A DNA stretch of 64,000 nucleotides from Sceloporus undulatus. Its lineage: Eukaryota; Chordata; Lepidosauria; Squamata; Phrynosomatidae. Shown here one piece after another: positions 32,801 through 43,300 of this stretch (positions within the stretch are counted from its first letter, which is position 1; every line of letters begins with the position of its first letter). The translations under genes and the position numbers were made by a program. The notes beneath the pieces are model-generated. The model was not told where the DNA came from. It worked only from the letters and a program-made list of their open reading frames with translations, and searched no databases. Where the stretch lies: assembly GCF_019175285.1 (NCBI RefSeq), contig NC_056529.1, positions 1,784,231-1,848,230 on the forward strand, read 5' to 3'.

Positions 32801-33147
32801 TCACTCCTTTTCCCGCTTCTTGGCTTCCAGTGCCCTTCAGCTACCCCAGGCACGAAGCTTCTCTTCCAGGCAGAAACTTTGCTTCCCAAGGGGCCAAAGC
32901 CATGCCAGACCCGCTGCCCACTTCCCAGACTGTTCTGAGGCTGCTCTCAGTTATTAGAATCTCTGTGTGACAGGCTTCTAAGGCTGGCTCCTTTCCCCCC
33001 CACTAGAACGTCATTGATGGAGACCTCTGCGAACAGTTCAACTCCATGGAACCCAACAAACAGAAGAATGTATCCGAAGAACTGGACAGGACCCCTCCGG
33101 AGGTCTCCAAAAAGCTGGAGGACATTCGCACTCGCTACGCGTTCTGA
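10998..33147 (+). CDS. SF3B3: SF3B3 (SAP130), splicing factor 3B subunit 3, complete coding sequence in 25 exons
   Basis: SF3B3 is the three-beta-propeller subunit (MMS1-N/CPSF-A family, a DDB1 relative) of the SF3b complex in U2 snRNP, where it scaffolds SF3B1 and SF3B5; it also occurs in SAGA-type complexes. Coding exons: 10998-11067, 11608-11934, 13133-13305, 13577-13718, 14356-14468, 15263-15400, 15502-15605, 15962-16127, 16826-16921, 17689-17761, 22934-23085, 24884-25039, 25526-25681, 26176-26319, 26989-27111, 27416-27570, 27820-27994, 28212-28417, 28540-28696, 29540-29665, 30665-30877, 31195-31293, 31665-31808, 32448-32552, 33007-33147. The sum is 3654 nt, 1217 residues plus TGA, the human length as I recall it. 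The protein starts [15 protein letters not shown] and ends EDIRTRYAF. All junctions are GT-AG and in phase. The exon ending at 27570 has an unusual donor, AG|GTTGGT. The gene is nearly identical to human, as expected for a core splicing factor. Confidence 0.98.
12033..12140 (-). mobile_element. Half of a palindromic hAT-like MITE
   Basis: The segment AAAGTGGTGTCAAACTGCAT followed by GTGTAGATGCACC is the terminal half of the same element found nearly whole at 59039. It also holds the 'ctacaaccccaggattccata' piece. It lies in SF3B3 intron 3, upstream of SNORD111. Confidence 0.65.
12685..12760 (+). ncRNA. SNORD111: SNORD111 (HBII-82), box C/D snoRNA in SF3B3 intron 3
   Basis: A 76-nt element within the intron has a 5-bp terminal stem, CCTGA (12685-12689) with TCAGG (12756-12760). 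It has box C ATGATGA (12691-12697), box D' CTGA (12718-12721), a C'-like ATGAAGA (12730-12736) and box D CTGA (12752-12755). The order and spacing are those of a C/D methylation guide. Human SNORD111 lies in an SF3B3 intron and is reported to guide 2'-O-methylation of 28S rRNA; the assignment here rests on host gene, box sequences and recall of the human sequence. It would be processed from the spliced intron. Confidence 0.85.
12827..13005 (+). mobile_element. tRNA-derived SINE, nearly full length
   Basis: It starts AGCCAGTGTGGTGCAGTGG (A-box region). The B box is decayed to TGGTATGGATATACG. A 'gggaaacccaccggatgaccgtaggcaagtcacactc' type body follows, then the AACCTTGCCAAGAAAACC region. It is old, with several substitutions and a shortened tail. 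It lies in SF3B3 intron 3, 67 bp after SNORD111. Confidence 0.8.
14221..14301 (+). ncRNA. Possible box C/D snoRNA in SF3B3 intron 5
   Basis: A perfect box C, ATGATGA (14224-14230), and a box D, CTGA (14295-14298), stand 64 nt apart. The D box sits 57 nt upstream of the acceptor at 14355, a typical snoRNA position. Only AGC/GCT (3 bp) flanks the boxes, and no D' box is evident. Human SF3B3 has a second snoRNA, SNORD111B, but I cannot show that this is it. Confidence 0.25.
16355..16500 (-). mobile_element. LINE 3' tail (L2-like), decayed
   Basis: A 'tatctccctgaaagggactcagaacagctt' stretch followed by AT-rich sequence resembles the common reptile LINE tail that pairs a 'cgcctttctccc' segment with 'ggcggctt'. 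It is weak evidence from short similarity. Confidence 0.35.
16668..16699. repeat. (AAT)n microsatellite
   Basis: Imperfect AATA/AAT repeats in SF3B3 intron 9. Confidence 0.9.
19785..20060 (+). mobile_element. CR1 LINE, reverse-transcriptase fragment
   Basis: The fragment encodes pieces of the CR1 RT: 'GVPQGSVLGP'-like wording around 19890-19925 is decayed, then an F-x-D-G-T form of the FADDT motif (TTTGCAGATGGCACCAAATT). It matches the same part of the CR1 copy at 23440. It is truncated at both sides. Confidence 0.7.
20878..20975. mobile_element. Short MITE fragment
   Basis: The piece holds CTGGGAGCTGCAGTCCAA next to CCCAGAATTCCTCA, the same inverted wording as the foldback elements at 9593 and 42445. 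Confidence 0.5.
22695..22770. repeat. AT-rich low-complexity run
   Basis: Alternating ATT/TAT runs with a few C/G bases, in the large SF3B3 intron. Confidence 0.8.
23234..23445. mobile_element. Foldback DNA transposon (MITE), whole copy
   Basis: Arms of about 48 bp, 23278-23326 and 23387-23434, are nearly exact inverted copies (GAGAGATCTTGTGGCACCTT against its complement, and AAAGAAGTTGGCA against its complement). The loop contains CTTCTGAGGAAGTACACTGA. This wording belongs to an abundant reptile non-autonomous DNA element. It lies directly next to the CR1 copy at 23440. Confidence 0.8.
23571..23670. other. Assembly gap (100 N)
   Basis: A run of exactly 100 N inside the CR1 copy, a usual size for a gap of unknown length. 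Confidence 0.99.
23767..23895 (-). mobile_element. L2-like LINE tail with (AAT)n end, inserted in CR1
   Basis: An (AAT)n run at 23767-23818 is followed by ATTTATAGACCGCTATTCCG and GATCATAGCGGTGTACAGTA. Read on the minus strand this is a LINE 3' end finishing in (ATT)n, of the kind common in squamates. Confidence 0.6.
23896..24013. repeat. Minisatellite, unit about 54-56 bp, running into a gap
   Basis: Two nearly identical units start at 23896 and 23950 (GGCCTCTCCCCCTCAAGATG onward, ending TTTGTCTTCCAGGCC). A third begins at about 24006 and is cut by the N run. The true copy number is unknown. Confidence 0.9.
24014..24113. other. Assembly gap (100 N)
   Basis: A run of 100 N within the minisatellite, which probably collapsed or could not be bridged. 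Confidence 0.99.
29418..29427. other. Assembly gap (10 N)
   Basis: Ten N in the SF3B3 intron before the exon at 29540. No exon is lost: the phases on both sides join. Confidence 0.99.
32708..32775. mobile_element. LINE tail fragment
   Basis: TTTATATACCGCCTCATACT followed by 'agcagtgtctaagcagtttacaa' matches a common squamate LINE 3' wording. It lies in the last SF3B3 intron. Confidence 0.45.
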
Positions 33148-33616
33148 GCAGGGCCCCTGCAGGGCTTTGGCAAAGACTTTTCCTCCAGAGATGGTTTAAT
33201 GAAGACCTGGTCCCCTGCACCCATCCCTTCCTTGTTCTTGGTGCCTCTGCACCTGCTGTGGGCATTCCTTCTGTATTCTGCCCCAGGGCCTCACCCATTT
33301 CAGGAGCTGCACTGGGGAGACTTGGCAACCCTTGGACAGTGCCCTCATGGCCTCCTTCCCTGGCCCAGATGCCTCCACACAGCTGCCCACCTTGGCACTC
33401 TTTTTGTGAGACTGTGAGGAGCCAAAAAGGGTGGAAGGGGGGGGGCAGTGCCAGGGAAGGGTTCTGTTTTTATCTCTGTGTTGTAAATATAGTCTTGATA
33501 CCACATTAGTCTTTACCATTTGTAGAGGTGGCCACTGTGATCTGGCCCTAAAGCATTTTGTTTTTCATTTTTAGAAGAAAACATGGCTTCTGCATTAAAG
33601 TTTGAGCAGCAAACCT
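33148..33616 (+). other. SF3B3: SF3B3 3'UTR (end approximate)
   Basis: The TGA at 33145-33147 is followed by about 450 nt without repeats, ending just past an ATTAAA signal at 33594. The cleavage point is estimated as 15-20 nt after the signal. Confidence 0.7.
33594..33599 (+). terminator. Poly(A) signal ATTAAA of SF3B3
   Basis: This is an ATTAAA variant signal 447 nt after the SF3B3 stop codon. It is the first good plus-strand signal downstream of the stop. Confidence 0.7.
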
Positions 33617-35556
33617 GTTAAGTCAATGGTTTCTCTCAGAATCCTGCACATAGCCAGGCAGAGGAGGGTGCGATCAAGCCATGCAGACGTTGTGGGGAGG
33701 GTGGCCCAGGCGTGCCCCCAAAAGCACTTGGAAGCCTCTTCTTCCCCACTTGCTCAGCCGGCCTTGTGTCAGCCACTCTTGGCAGCCAAAGGCCTGTCGC
33801 TGCTGCTGCCCTTGTCTAGCAGCGCCGGCTGGGCCCTGGCTGTAGATAATTGGGGAAAAGGAGGGTGTTCCTCCCATAAGCCCAAGGCAGCCTCTGTGCC
33901 TGTGTAAGGCCATTCTGTGGTTGGGCGGAGGCACATGGCACAAGGAGTGTCCCTTGGCGCGTCTGCCCCTTTCTTGGAGGTCAGGGCCCCAAGATGGCTT
34001 CTGTGGGCCTTTGGCTCCTTGGGACGCAGCACCAGCATCTCACCTCTTCTCTTGGAGCTGCGAGGCTTCTGCGGGAAAAGGCCTTGCGCAAGGCAGGTTT
34101 CTCTCCTACTTCTAGTGGCTGCCTGGCCTTGTTGGAAGGAGAATGGGTAGCAAAGGTTGTAAAAACAGCCAAGTATTAGTCAAGACCTAATCTGATGCCG
34201 GCTGAATTTTTACCAAAAGCGCAAAAGAAGTGTGCAGTAAGAAAAGATCATGGCCCTGACTTTTCCCACATTATTTTTAACTGGTCTGAAAACTCTTTCG
34301 GCCTCTTTGGCCCCAGAGGAAAGCCGAGACTTCAGCTGTGCATAACGTGAAGATGCCAAAAGACTTGAGAGCGAGCATTTTGTCTCCTTGAAACCAAGAG
34401 GCTGCCTTTTCCTTCTGCTTAACTGCAGGGCGCTCAGGGCCACATCTGTCTCTCTTTTGGCATCTTAATGCTCAGCGTTTTTTGCCACCGGACTGTCTGC
34501 CTTGGCAGCAGGTTGAGCGCAATCTCCTGGAAAGGCTGAAGTGGCTTTCCCTGTAGGAAACAGAATGCTTTTAAGTTCTTGGCACTTTCCTCTCATTGCA
34601 AACCTGCCTCTGTGCCCTGCTTGGTTCTGGGACAGCCATTTCTGTCTCCCCAGCCTCTGGTGCAGTGAAGATTTCTCTAGGTCTGCGTGGCCGCGTTTCC
34701 CAGGCACACGAGGGGTTATGTGGCTCGAGACAAAAATCCCCTTCTTGAATTACGGAAAACAGTATAAGCCCTAGCTTTTGACCTTCTTTAAAAAGGCTGT
34801 TACTCCTGGGGGAATGAGAATGCTCCCAGTTCTCTTTTTCAAAAGATATGAATATTAAAAGAAAGCTTGCTTGTTTAAAATGTTTTGGGCCACGTTCAGT
34901 GGGATGGCAACAGGAGGAATCCACACAAAGCGATTCCATCCTATCCTGGCCCAGAGGCAGGCAGCAAAAAATGATGGTGGTTTGGATGCAGTCCTCAGTT
35001 CTTTCCATTTGTTGGCTCTAAAAAGCCTTTTCTTTTCCATCATCGGAGGCGGCGGCTGGTGGCTTCTAGGGGATCCTTACCAAGGGCTGGGCTACAGCTT
35101 AGAGGAACACAACCCCCATTTAACTGGGAAATTGCAATGTGTCCCCTTACCGTTCCCTTGCCCAGTTGGGCTCCAGGGCCATCTCCCTTGGAAGTGTTTT
35201 AGTCAAGCCAAGGCCAGGTAATCTCTGCTCCTGCCACAGCTGACATGACCCAGGCTTATGGACTTCTTTCAATAGGATTTCCTGGCTGCAAGTGGATTCA
35301 TGCCAAAAAAGCAAATGCCACAGAATGCAAATTGTCATAGAAATGTGGGTATTTTAAACAATTTTTCCCTGTTGAAAAGGGGGACTCTTGGGTTAAGTGC
35401 CATCATTTCCAGAAGGAGAGCTAAACAAATTACTTTGGTGGTCAGAGTTTACATTTTAAGAGTTAAGCCGATCTGGGGAGAGACACTGCAGCTTTGCAAG
35501 GGAACAAGCAAGCAAGAAGTGAAGAGAGCGCCATTGGAGAAGGACCACTTCGTATT
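33617..35556. other. Intergenic stretch between convergent SF3B3 and MTSS2
   Basis: This is about 1.9 kb of unique-looking sequence with no coding exon, RNA gene or transposon that I can recognise. In mammals the IL34 gene occupies this interval; no IL-34-like peptide is visible in any frame. Confidence 0.6.
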
Positions 35557-35571
35557 AAGTACAGTACAACT

Positions 35572-35577
35572 TTTATT
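35572..35577 (-). terminator. Poly(A) signal AATAAA for MTSS2
   Basis: TTTATT on the plus strand reads AATAAA on the minus strand. It is the only canonical signal I found between the MTSS2 stop and SF3B3. Confidence 0.55.
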
Positions 35578-35978
35578 AATACTGGAGTCTTCACAGTGCA
35601 TTTGTTACTTGTAGCAGTGACTATTTTAAAATGAAGGCAGGAGGGGAAATCATTATTATTTGTTTTTAAGAAAGACAGTTGTGGAAAAGGCCAGGATAGT
35701 TTGGACTGCTAGAGAAAATAAATTAGAGGAGGAGAGAGTAAAAAGGAGGAACAAGTTAACAGCACCAGAATAGTTACATCAGTTGAAAGACATTTTAAAG
35801 GGTTTGTTTTTCCCTCTGTACAAAAAAACAACGAAAAATAAAAAGCAAAATGCAAATGTTTGTCACGCACGCCGTCAATGCCGTTTCCGGTCATGGCAGG
35901 AATGGAGGCATGGCACCCACAGGAGGGCTGAGACGTCGGAACTAAATAATCATTACCACAGTATAAGAGGTACACCTG

Positions 35979-35997
35979 ACACACACACACACACGCA
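35979..35997. repeat. (CA)n microsatellite
   Basis: A short CA run followed by CGCATACGTACACG, inside the proposed MTSS2 3'UTR. Confidence 0.9.
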
Positions 35998-38900
35998 TAC
36001 GTACACGACTGGGTTCAGAGGACATGGCTGTGGCGCTATGTACAACGTCAGGGGGCTCTGCTGCGCACAGTTCGGACGGGAGAAGGGAGCCCACAAGCGG
36101 GCAAGGGAGGCAGAAGCAGCTGGCGGAGTTGTGCTTTCCCAAGGCCTTTGGCGCAGGTCTTGTGCCGCTCTTGCAAGCCTCCCTTGGCTCTCTGGCAGCC
36201 CCCCAGCTCCACCACCCTAAAGAAACCACCGCCATGTTTCCTAAACCCACAGGACGCAATGGAGAGAAGCCCTTGCCAAAAACGAGTGCTCTACAACATG
36301 CAAAAACCCTGCAGTTGGATAAAACATGGGGAGTCAGAAGAGAGAGTATGCGTGGGCTAAAATGATGCCCAGAAGCTCCTTTTTGCAACGCACAACAGCC
36401 TTCACACTGTGGCCAGGTTGGAAGGGTTCAACGGGCATAAAACCGGTGGGTGCTTGGCTTGGTTTCCGTCTCCCTCGCTTCTTTGCCAAAGTGCCAAAGG
36501 GTGGTCAGGGGGATGCCACCCCACCACCTCCATCAGACTGGCCACCCATCCTCCAAAACCCAACAGAAGACTGACCCGGCCCAGCACAGTCTTCCTTCCC
36601 TCAGCAAGGCAGGAAGCCATGGCACCTTCCGAGTCGATCGCGCAGGGAAAGGCCCACTCTCCATCTTTGCTTCCTCTGTGCCACATGTCTTCCATCGCCA
36701 TCTCCAGCTGCAGCCTTCCTCCAGCCTCTCTCCCATCAACACTTTCCTCTTACCAACAGAGAACTGGCCTCCTTGTGCCGTCCCAAGGAGAATTTGGGGC
36801 ATTCACATGGGCCCGAGAGAGACTAAAAGCTCAGCTTGAGCCCTCTGTCCATCCTCTGCCTGAAGGTGCCAAGCGCAGATGCTGGCAAAAACATCAGGGA
36901 TAAACTCTTCTAGAACATGACCACAGAGCCCCAAAAACTCACAAGAACTAACTCTGCCTTTCCTTATTACTGCAGTGGATTCCTTTCCCATTTTTCTCCC
37001 AGAAGAACAAGACCTGAAGCTTAACTTAAGCAAACTCTTTTTTACCTTCAGCATAACCTTTGCCCAAATAATAGCTCTTTGCCAGATAATAAAACAGATG
37101 AGGATGTTCCAGACCAGAACACTAATGGAAGCAAAAGAGGGATGAGACCAACTGACAGGACACAGCAAGTAGCTCAGGGCCTGCTTGCCCTTTTCTGTGG
37201 AGGCCTACCCTCAGCATAAGAGGCCTGGAAGAGGGTGGCCCAAACCGAGGATCGGAGTGGCCATGCCACAAACTGTGTCCAGCAGAGAGGCTCAGGCAGC
37301 CCCTTTGGAGGCCACCCGCTGGCCAAGCAAAGGCTCCCTGTGGCCCAGGCCTTGTCCTTTGTGAGAAAAAATGGTCAGCCACCAAAAGATTTCTTTTTTT
37401 CACATTTCAGGCGTTACTGTGAAATTTTCATTTGCACAAAAATGTTTCTGTGCAGAAAACATTGTGGTCCTTTGTGCAAAATGCATTTCCCTGTGCAAGA
37501 ACAGTGTTCATTGTGCAAATGACTTTGGCAAGAAAAAGTCCCAACACGTGAAACCCAAAACGTGCAAAAATGTTTCTGTCACCTGACCCATGGGCACTAA
37601 AACTTTGAACCATCTTGGTTTTGTAACTATCTCCATCCATACCAGGATTCCCCTCCATCTCCTCCCACTTTTTGGGCCTCTCATTTAGTGCTAAGCTGTC
37701 AGTCCCAGGGATGGCAAGCAGGGCCTGGTTTCTTTCCATCGCTGTCTTTGGCTCTGCTGCGTGCTCAAGGCATGCCTCTTCCACTCCCAAGACAGAGGAA
37801 ACAGGCCAAGCAGGGAGCAAAATCTCCCAGTCATCCTATGCTGCCCCCCCCCAGAACCACTTTCTACCTCTTCCATGTGAAGGAAGAAGGGGGGATGCGA
37901 CCATCACATCCCCCCCAAGACTCGTCCATCTGGGAGCCCCATGCCAACCGCTCATGCGCCTTGGCAGACCGTGCCACTGAAGGCTTTTGGCACTGGCCCT
38001 CTGGCTCAGCTGGCTGCCCTTCCAATGGTGCTCTCTCTCGCTCTCTGCAATTACCTGAATGCAGACACTTCCGATATCCTTCAACATGTCCCTTGTGAGT
38101 ATTGACACATTTCAGCATCAGTACTTTCTATGGATACCACCAAGTGTGAATGGAGGGCACTGTCTGGGGCTTAGTCCTAGTCTTAACTGTTCAAGGTGTG
38201 AGCATTGGAAAAGGAGCCCAGGAAGCTGCTTTCTATGGAGCCAGCACCTTTGGTCCTCCTGACCCAGCAGGTAATCCACCTGGGAATCCTCCTCAGTCCT
38301 GAGACTCTCCCTTTGCAATGCATGATCTCTGGCCAGTTAGGCCAATGCTCCCAGGCCCTGCGCTCTTGGCAATTCTGTTCCTCCCAGTCTGCAAATCTCC
38401 AAGGCCGCTCTCCACAGATGCATCATCCCCATAAACCCTTGCACACATTTGGACGCTCCTTCACTGTGCACATTCCAGAGACGCCCCAGTACAGCTCCAA
38501 TGCTGCCAAGCCTGCTCCCTCTGCCAGAGCAAGGATGCCAGGGGCATGGCTCTCAGAAAAGACCCAAGCCAGACAATGAGGCAGCCTTGAAAGGTGAAAC
38601 CTTTCCTTGGCTTCTTGCACAACTGCCAACAGACCTTGGAGTCACAAATCCTTGTTTCAGATATCCCCACACCATCCTATCAGCCTCCAGAGCCAACACC
38701 TGGGCCTTTGCTTTGGAGCAGCACTATGCATGATGGCACGGGGAGCCCAGACTCTTCCTGCTCAGGAACCCGTTCTCTGAGCCTCCCTTCTATCACCTTT
38801 GCCCCAAGAGTGCATTGCAGACCCCCCCTTGCAACAGGGGCTGACTTTCAGCTGTTTTGTTGGGGTGACTACGTGTGCAGCCCTCCGCTGAAGCAGCCCT

Positions 38901-39519
38901 TACGAAAGACAGAAAAACAGAAAAGCATTGATGAGATAGATAGAGAGGGAGAAGACAAGGGCAAGAAAGACCCAGTAGAGGACTGAAGGGACTTGTGGTC
39001 TCATCCAGAGTCGAGGGAAGGGGAAGCGAGCAGTCTGTAGAAGTTGCAGCCCGCATGTGGGTGTGTTTTTTTTCGGGGGGGGGGGGTGATGCCATGGATG
39101 TCATTGCTTAATCCAGTCCTGGCTTTCACACACAGAGACACAGACAGGAAGGCAAGATGGCCCCTCTCTAGCATTTGGAGTGTGGGGAGATGGAGTCGGG
39201 GGTGGCAACTGACCTGTGTGGGTCAGCAAGGTGCAGGCAGGGAAGGAGCCCTGGCAGACAGCGGGAGAAAACGACCGTAGAAAACAGGGTCCAAAACTAG
39301 GTCAGTGCCAAGTCACAAGTTGGTTAGCAAAGATGTTTTTAAAGTTTAGTCTCCTCTGTAAAACTACGCTTGGATGCTATCTCCATAAAGTGGCTTCTTC
39401 TTTGCCTCCTGCAGCTCAGCAATTCTCTTCTATTCCTCCCGGCCCCATCCTGACACGGTGCTGCTCTCCAACCGCAGGTGGGGGTCCACTTTGAGCAGGA
39501 GGTGGGGAACCCGGCTTTA

Positions 39520-40310
39520 TCACAAAAAACGCGGGGCCGACCTGTCATTGGTGATGGTCCTGCGGAGGCGCACCCCGCGCCGAATGGCCACCAGCATGTC
39601 TTCAGTGGGAGGGTCATCGGAGGCCGCGGGCGGAGGGCTGGGCGTCTCCTCCCCAGGACCGGGACCCGGAGTGTGAGACAGGGCTGTGGGGAAGGGGAAC
39701 TGGCCCTCGCCCAGTGCATGGGCACTGGCCACCAGCTCGCCTATCTTCTCCACCAGGCTGTGCCGGTTGGCAGCCAGTTGCTGCTCTTCCTCCTCAGTGG
39801 AGAGGTGCTTCCCTGCGCCTGCGTACACTGAAATCTCCATGGCACTCCCACTGCCAGTGCTGCCCCATGCGGTGTTGGGCAGGCTCAGTCGCTTAGGCGA
39901 GGCCTTGGCATAGTCCATGGCATTGGCGGAGGCATCGTCAGCATAAAACACGCACTCCTCGCTGCCCACCCGAGTGGGGCCGGTGTAGCCTGGGGAGTCC
40001 GGCACCGTAGGGGTCTTGACAGGGACAATGGGCGGCCGGATGGGAATTGGGCCAGCGTTGGAAAGGGTCCGGCGGACTGTGGGCTTGGTAGAAGGCGTGC
40101 GGCGGATGGTGGCCACGCCAGGGGGTGCGCCAGCAGGCGAGGTGGTACCAGTGGGTAGGCCAGCAGTTGAGGCGGGCCGCTTCGTCTGGATCATACGCCG
40201 GTAATTCTGGGCAATGTTGCTGTTGCGAGGGATGGTGGAGGACTTGTCAAACTCACTCTGGCTTTCCCCTTCGATGTCCCCGTTCACCGAATAGCAGTCG
40301 TAGTCGGACC
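39520..40310 (-). CDS. MTSS2: MTSS2 last coding exon, with WH2 motif
   Basis: This exon is 791 bp, and TGA is at 39522-39520. It carries a Pro-rich stretch (RPPIVPVKTPTVPDSPGY), a conserved KRLSLPNTAWGS block, then the C-terminal WH2-type actin-binding motif EDMLVAIRRGVRLRRT and the end TNDRSAPRFL. The C-terminus matches human MTSS1L except for the last few residues as I recall them. Confidence 0.95.
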
Positions 40311-43300
40311 CTGAAGAGGGGGAAGAAGTTTGGGGTTATGCATGTGTTTTAAATAAACCAGAGTTGTCTTCTGAGATTTTCTGGTTCTGTTTCATGCATG
40401 AACTAAGCTTTGAAAAGAGTAATTCCAAACATAATTCTCAGGTGTAGATGGACTATAATAAAAAAAGGTGGCCGGGGGCTTCCTTTCCTTCTTCCCATAG
40501 TCCCCTCACTCTCCCCCACAATCCCACCCAGATGTACCGCTCGGTTCAAAGCCCAGGCTACCTTGGGAGGGGATGGTGTCCTCGGAGCAGGAAGGGGTGG
40601 TGGTCTGGGTGCTGTAGCCGCTGGAGTACTGCAGAGAGTCCCGGCTGCTCTTCTGGTGCTCCAGGCTGAGGCCTCGGGTCAGCACCATGGCCAGGTCACT
40701 GGCAGCTGGGGACACCTCTTCCCCATGCTGACCGGGAGAAGCAGAGACAAGAGGGCATGGACAAGGCAGCCAGCCTCAGGCAAAGCCATGCCAATCCCCC
40801 CACCCCCACCCCCACCCCTGACATCAATGGCAAGCAAAGACGGGTAGCTAAGCTGAGCAGCAGGTGTGCACACATTAAGCCTCAAGCCCCATGGAATTCA
40901 TTTGCTTTAGGAATTCAGCTTTAGTTTGCACCCTGATTTTAGGAGGCTTTTCTCCCACTTTGCACATTAAAGAAGCCTACTAATCTAGGAATGATAGGTA
41001 GAACTTTCCTTNNNNNNNNNNTGCTGCCTTGTGCCATTCTGAAGACTTGCGCAGTACAGTGGTGTCTGCAGCCCACATTCCCCAGCTGAGCTAGGCCGTC
41101 ACAGAGCCAATGGGGCCTTGGAGCTCCTGGGCACACAAGCCAAGAGCGCCATTGGCCAGGGCCCTCCAGCCCAAGCTGTGTCCCAGCATTCCTTGGGGGT
41201 TTCCGTACCTTGGCGGCGATGGAGGCCGGGGACATACGTGGGCGATGCCCTTCCTCCAAGCTCAGGCCTGGGTACACCAGCGGTGAGGAGCCCAGCTCTG
41301 CCTCGCGCACATGGTCCACCCGGTCCTTCCGACGCTGCAGGGTGTTGGCCACCGGCTGCTCATAGAGGCTGGTCTTGGACCAGTCCTGAAAAAGCCAAGA
41401 GGAGCCCGGTAGGATGGCGCGGTTGGGGACTCGGCACCGCCACCAGGAGGTGCCAGGGCTGGAGAGGGCAGGGGTGGGGGCCATGGATAGGAGGGTCAGA
41501 AGAGGGGAGACTGCCATGAGAGCATCACAGAGCAGACAGGGGGTCTCTTGCCAAGATCGCACAAAATGGTGCGTAAACCATTTTGCCTTGTTGGGCTGAC
41601 AACTGATGGTGCTATTCCCCACCATCACTTAAAACACTTAGAGATGCTGGACTGTCAAGAGAAATTGTATGAGTCCCAGGTCTTCCCAGGGCCTGTGCCT
41701 TTGAAAAAGTGGGGGTACTTGTCCGGATGCCTGAAGTGTGGGGGGGAGGGGGGGTGCCAGCCATAGAAGCTGGAGAACTGAAGTGGCAGGGGGCCCATTG
41801 CTGCAGTGACTCCAGACCCGACTTTAAGACTCTTCCTCCTGCAGCTGCTCTGAGTTGACTGGGAGCAAGGCTGGTGCTGAGTCAAGGATGGGATTAGGTT
41901 TAGCACCAGCTGAGCTGCCATTCAACCAGAAGTGGGCTGGGCCCCCAGTAAGTGCCCCTACTGGACCCATGCCCCTTCCCGCCACATCCTGGTAAATACT
42001 GATGTAAGAACCGGTATCAAGACCATGTTGTCTACAATCCAGGGCATTCTGTTCATCATCTCTCCAGTACTATGGGAAGTGCACTCTGCAATTGTACAAG
42101 GGCCCTCTTTCAAAGCTAAACTGTGGCACAGGAGCCGAGCAAAGGCTCTCTTGTGACACCCTCTAGAAGAATTGTCTTGGAAGTTGGGCTGCCCAAACAA
42201 AAACAAGGCCCAAGTAAAAGCCAACCTACTCCCTGCTGGGCTTAAATATGTGCTTTTTTGGGGAGCAGAAGGGCTGTGCTGAGCCAGGAATGTCAGGCAC
42301 CGCTTTCCGCATGGGGTTCTGTCCAACTCAGAACTATCCAGATGGATTGGCAAGGACAGCTGGTTAGAGGTTGGAGCAGGAGTCCTTCCTGGGGCCTGAG
42401 GGCAAAGCAGAGTCCACCCCACTGTTGTCAAGATGTCCAGGAAGACCAGCGGCTCTCACCCTTTCACCTTCCTCCAGGCATTCTGGACGTCAGGTCCCAG
42501 AATCCCCAACGACAGGCCCATACCAGCTGGGGCTTTTGGGAGCTGAAGATGTCCAAACCCATCTGCGAGAGAGCCAAAGGTTGAGAAGAACCACTGGTCC
42601 AGACACAGTGAGTCCCCCATGCAAGCCTCCCAGGCGTTTGGACCTTCAGCCTACAGAAATCCTGTGGCTGCTGAGAGGTTGCCCAAAACATCTGGAGAAC
42701 TGCGGAGAATCCTTCGGTCAGTGGTGCCCTTTCCCTGCACAACCCACTTCCCTCTCTTGGCCAATGTGGGGGAGGTGGAGGCACACAATTCCTAAACCAG
42801 GGGTGCCAGGGCTGCCCCTAGGCCTGGTCTCCCCCCAGTTGGGCTCCCCTGGGCAGACATGCCCCACAGGATACACACCAAGCTAAGGCTTCTTCGGGAG
42901 CTTCCTTCAGTCCTGGCCACCAGGGCTACATTCAGCGGTTTCCACTGAAACACACCAAGAAACCACGGTGAAGCAACCCACCCAGTGCCCAGACCGAAAG
43001 TGCTGGACCCCCGAGACCCACTTGGCTGGTGGGGAGGAGGGCTGACGGTCACCTGCGGGACAGAGCTGTAGAGGAAGCCAGAGACCCAGAAAAACCAACC
43101 CAAAAAGCAGAAAGCCAGCCAAAAAGGATAAGGAGCGGAAAATGGAAGAGGCAGCCATTCAGGTTGCACAAGTTCAATTTCCCAAGAGATTCGTGACATG
43201 CAACAGTTGTTAAGTGGTGGTGGCAGTCCCAGCATCCTGGGTGTGAGAGGCTGGGGTTCAGCAGGGGGAGGAGGAGGAAGAGGAACAGGTGGAGGGGAGG

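Larger units (their letters stand above)
35557..39519 (-). other. MTSS2: MTSS2 3'UTR, about 4 kb (3' boundary approximate)
   Basis: From the MTSS2 stop codon down to 35572 I find no minus-strand AATAAA and no other gene, so the 3'UTR probably runs to the AATAAA at 35577-35572. The stretch holds a (CA)n run near 35981-35995, a C-interrupted T8/G12 tract at 39066-39086 and no recognised transposon. Long 3'UTRs are common in brain genes. An earlier non-canonical poly(A) site is possible. Confidence 0.55.
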
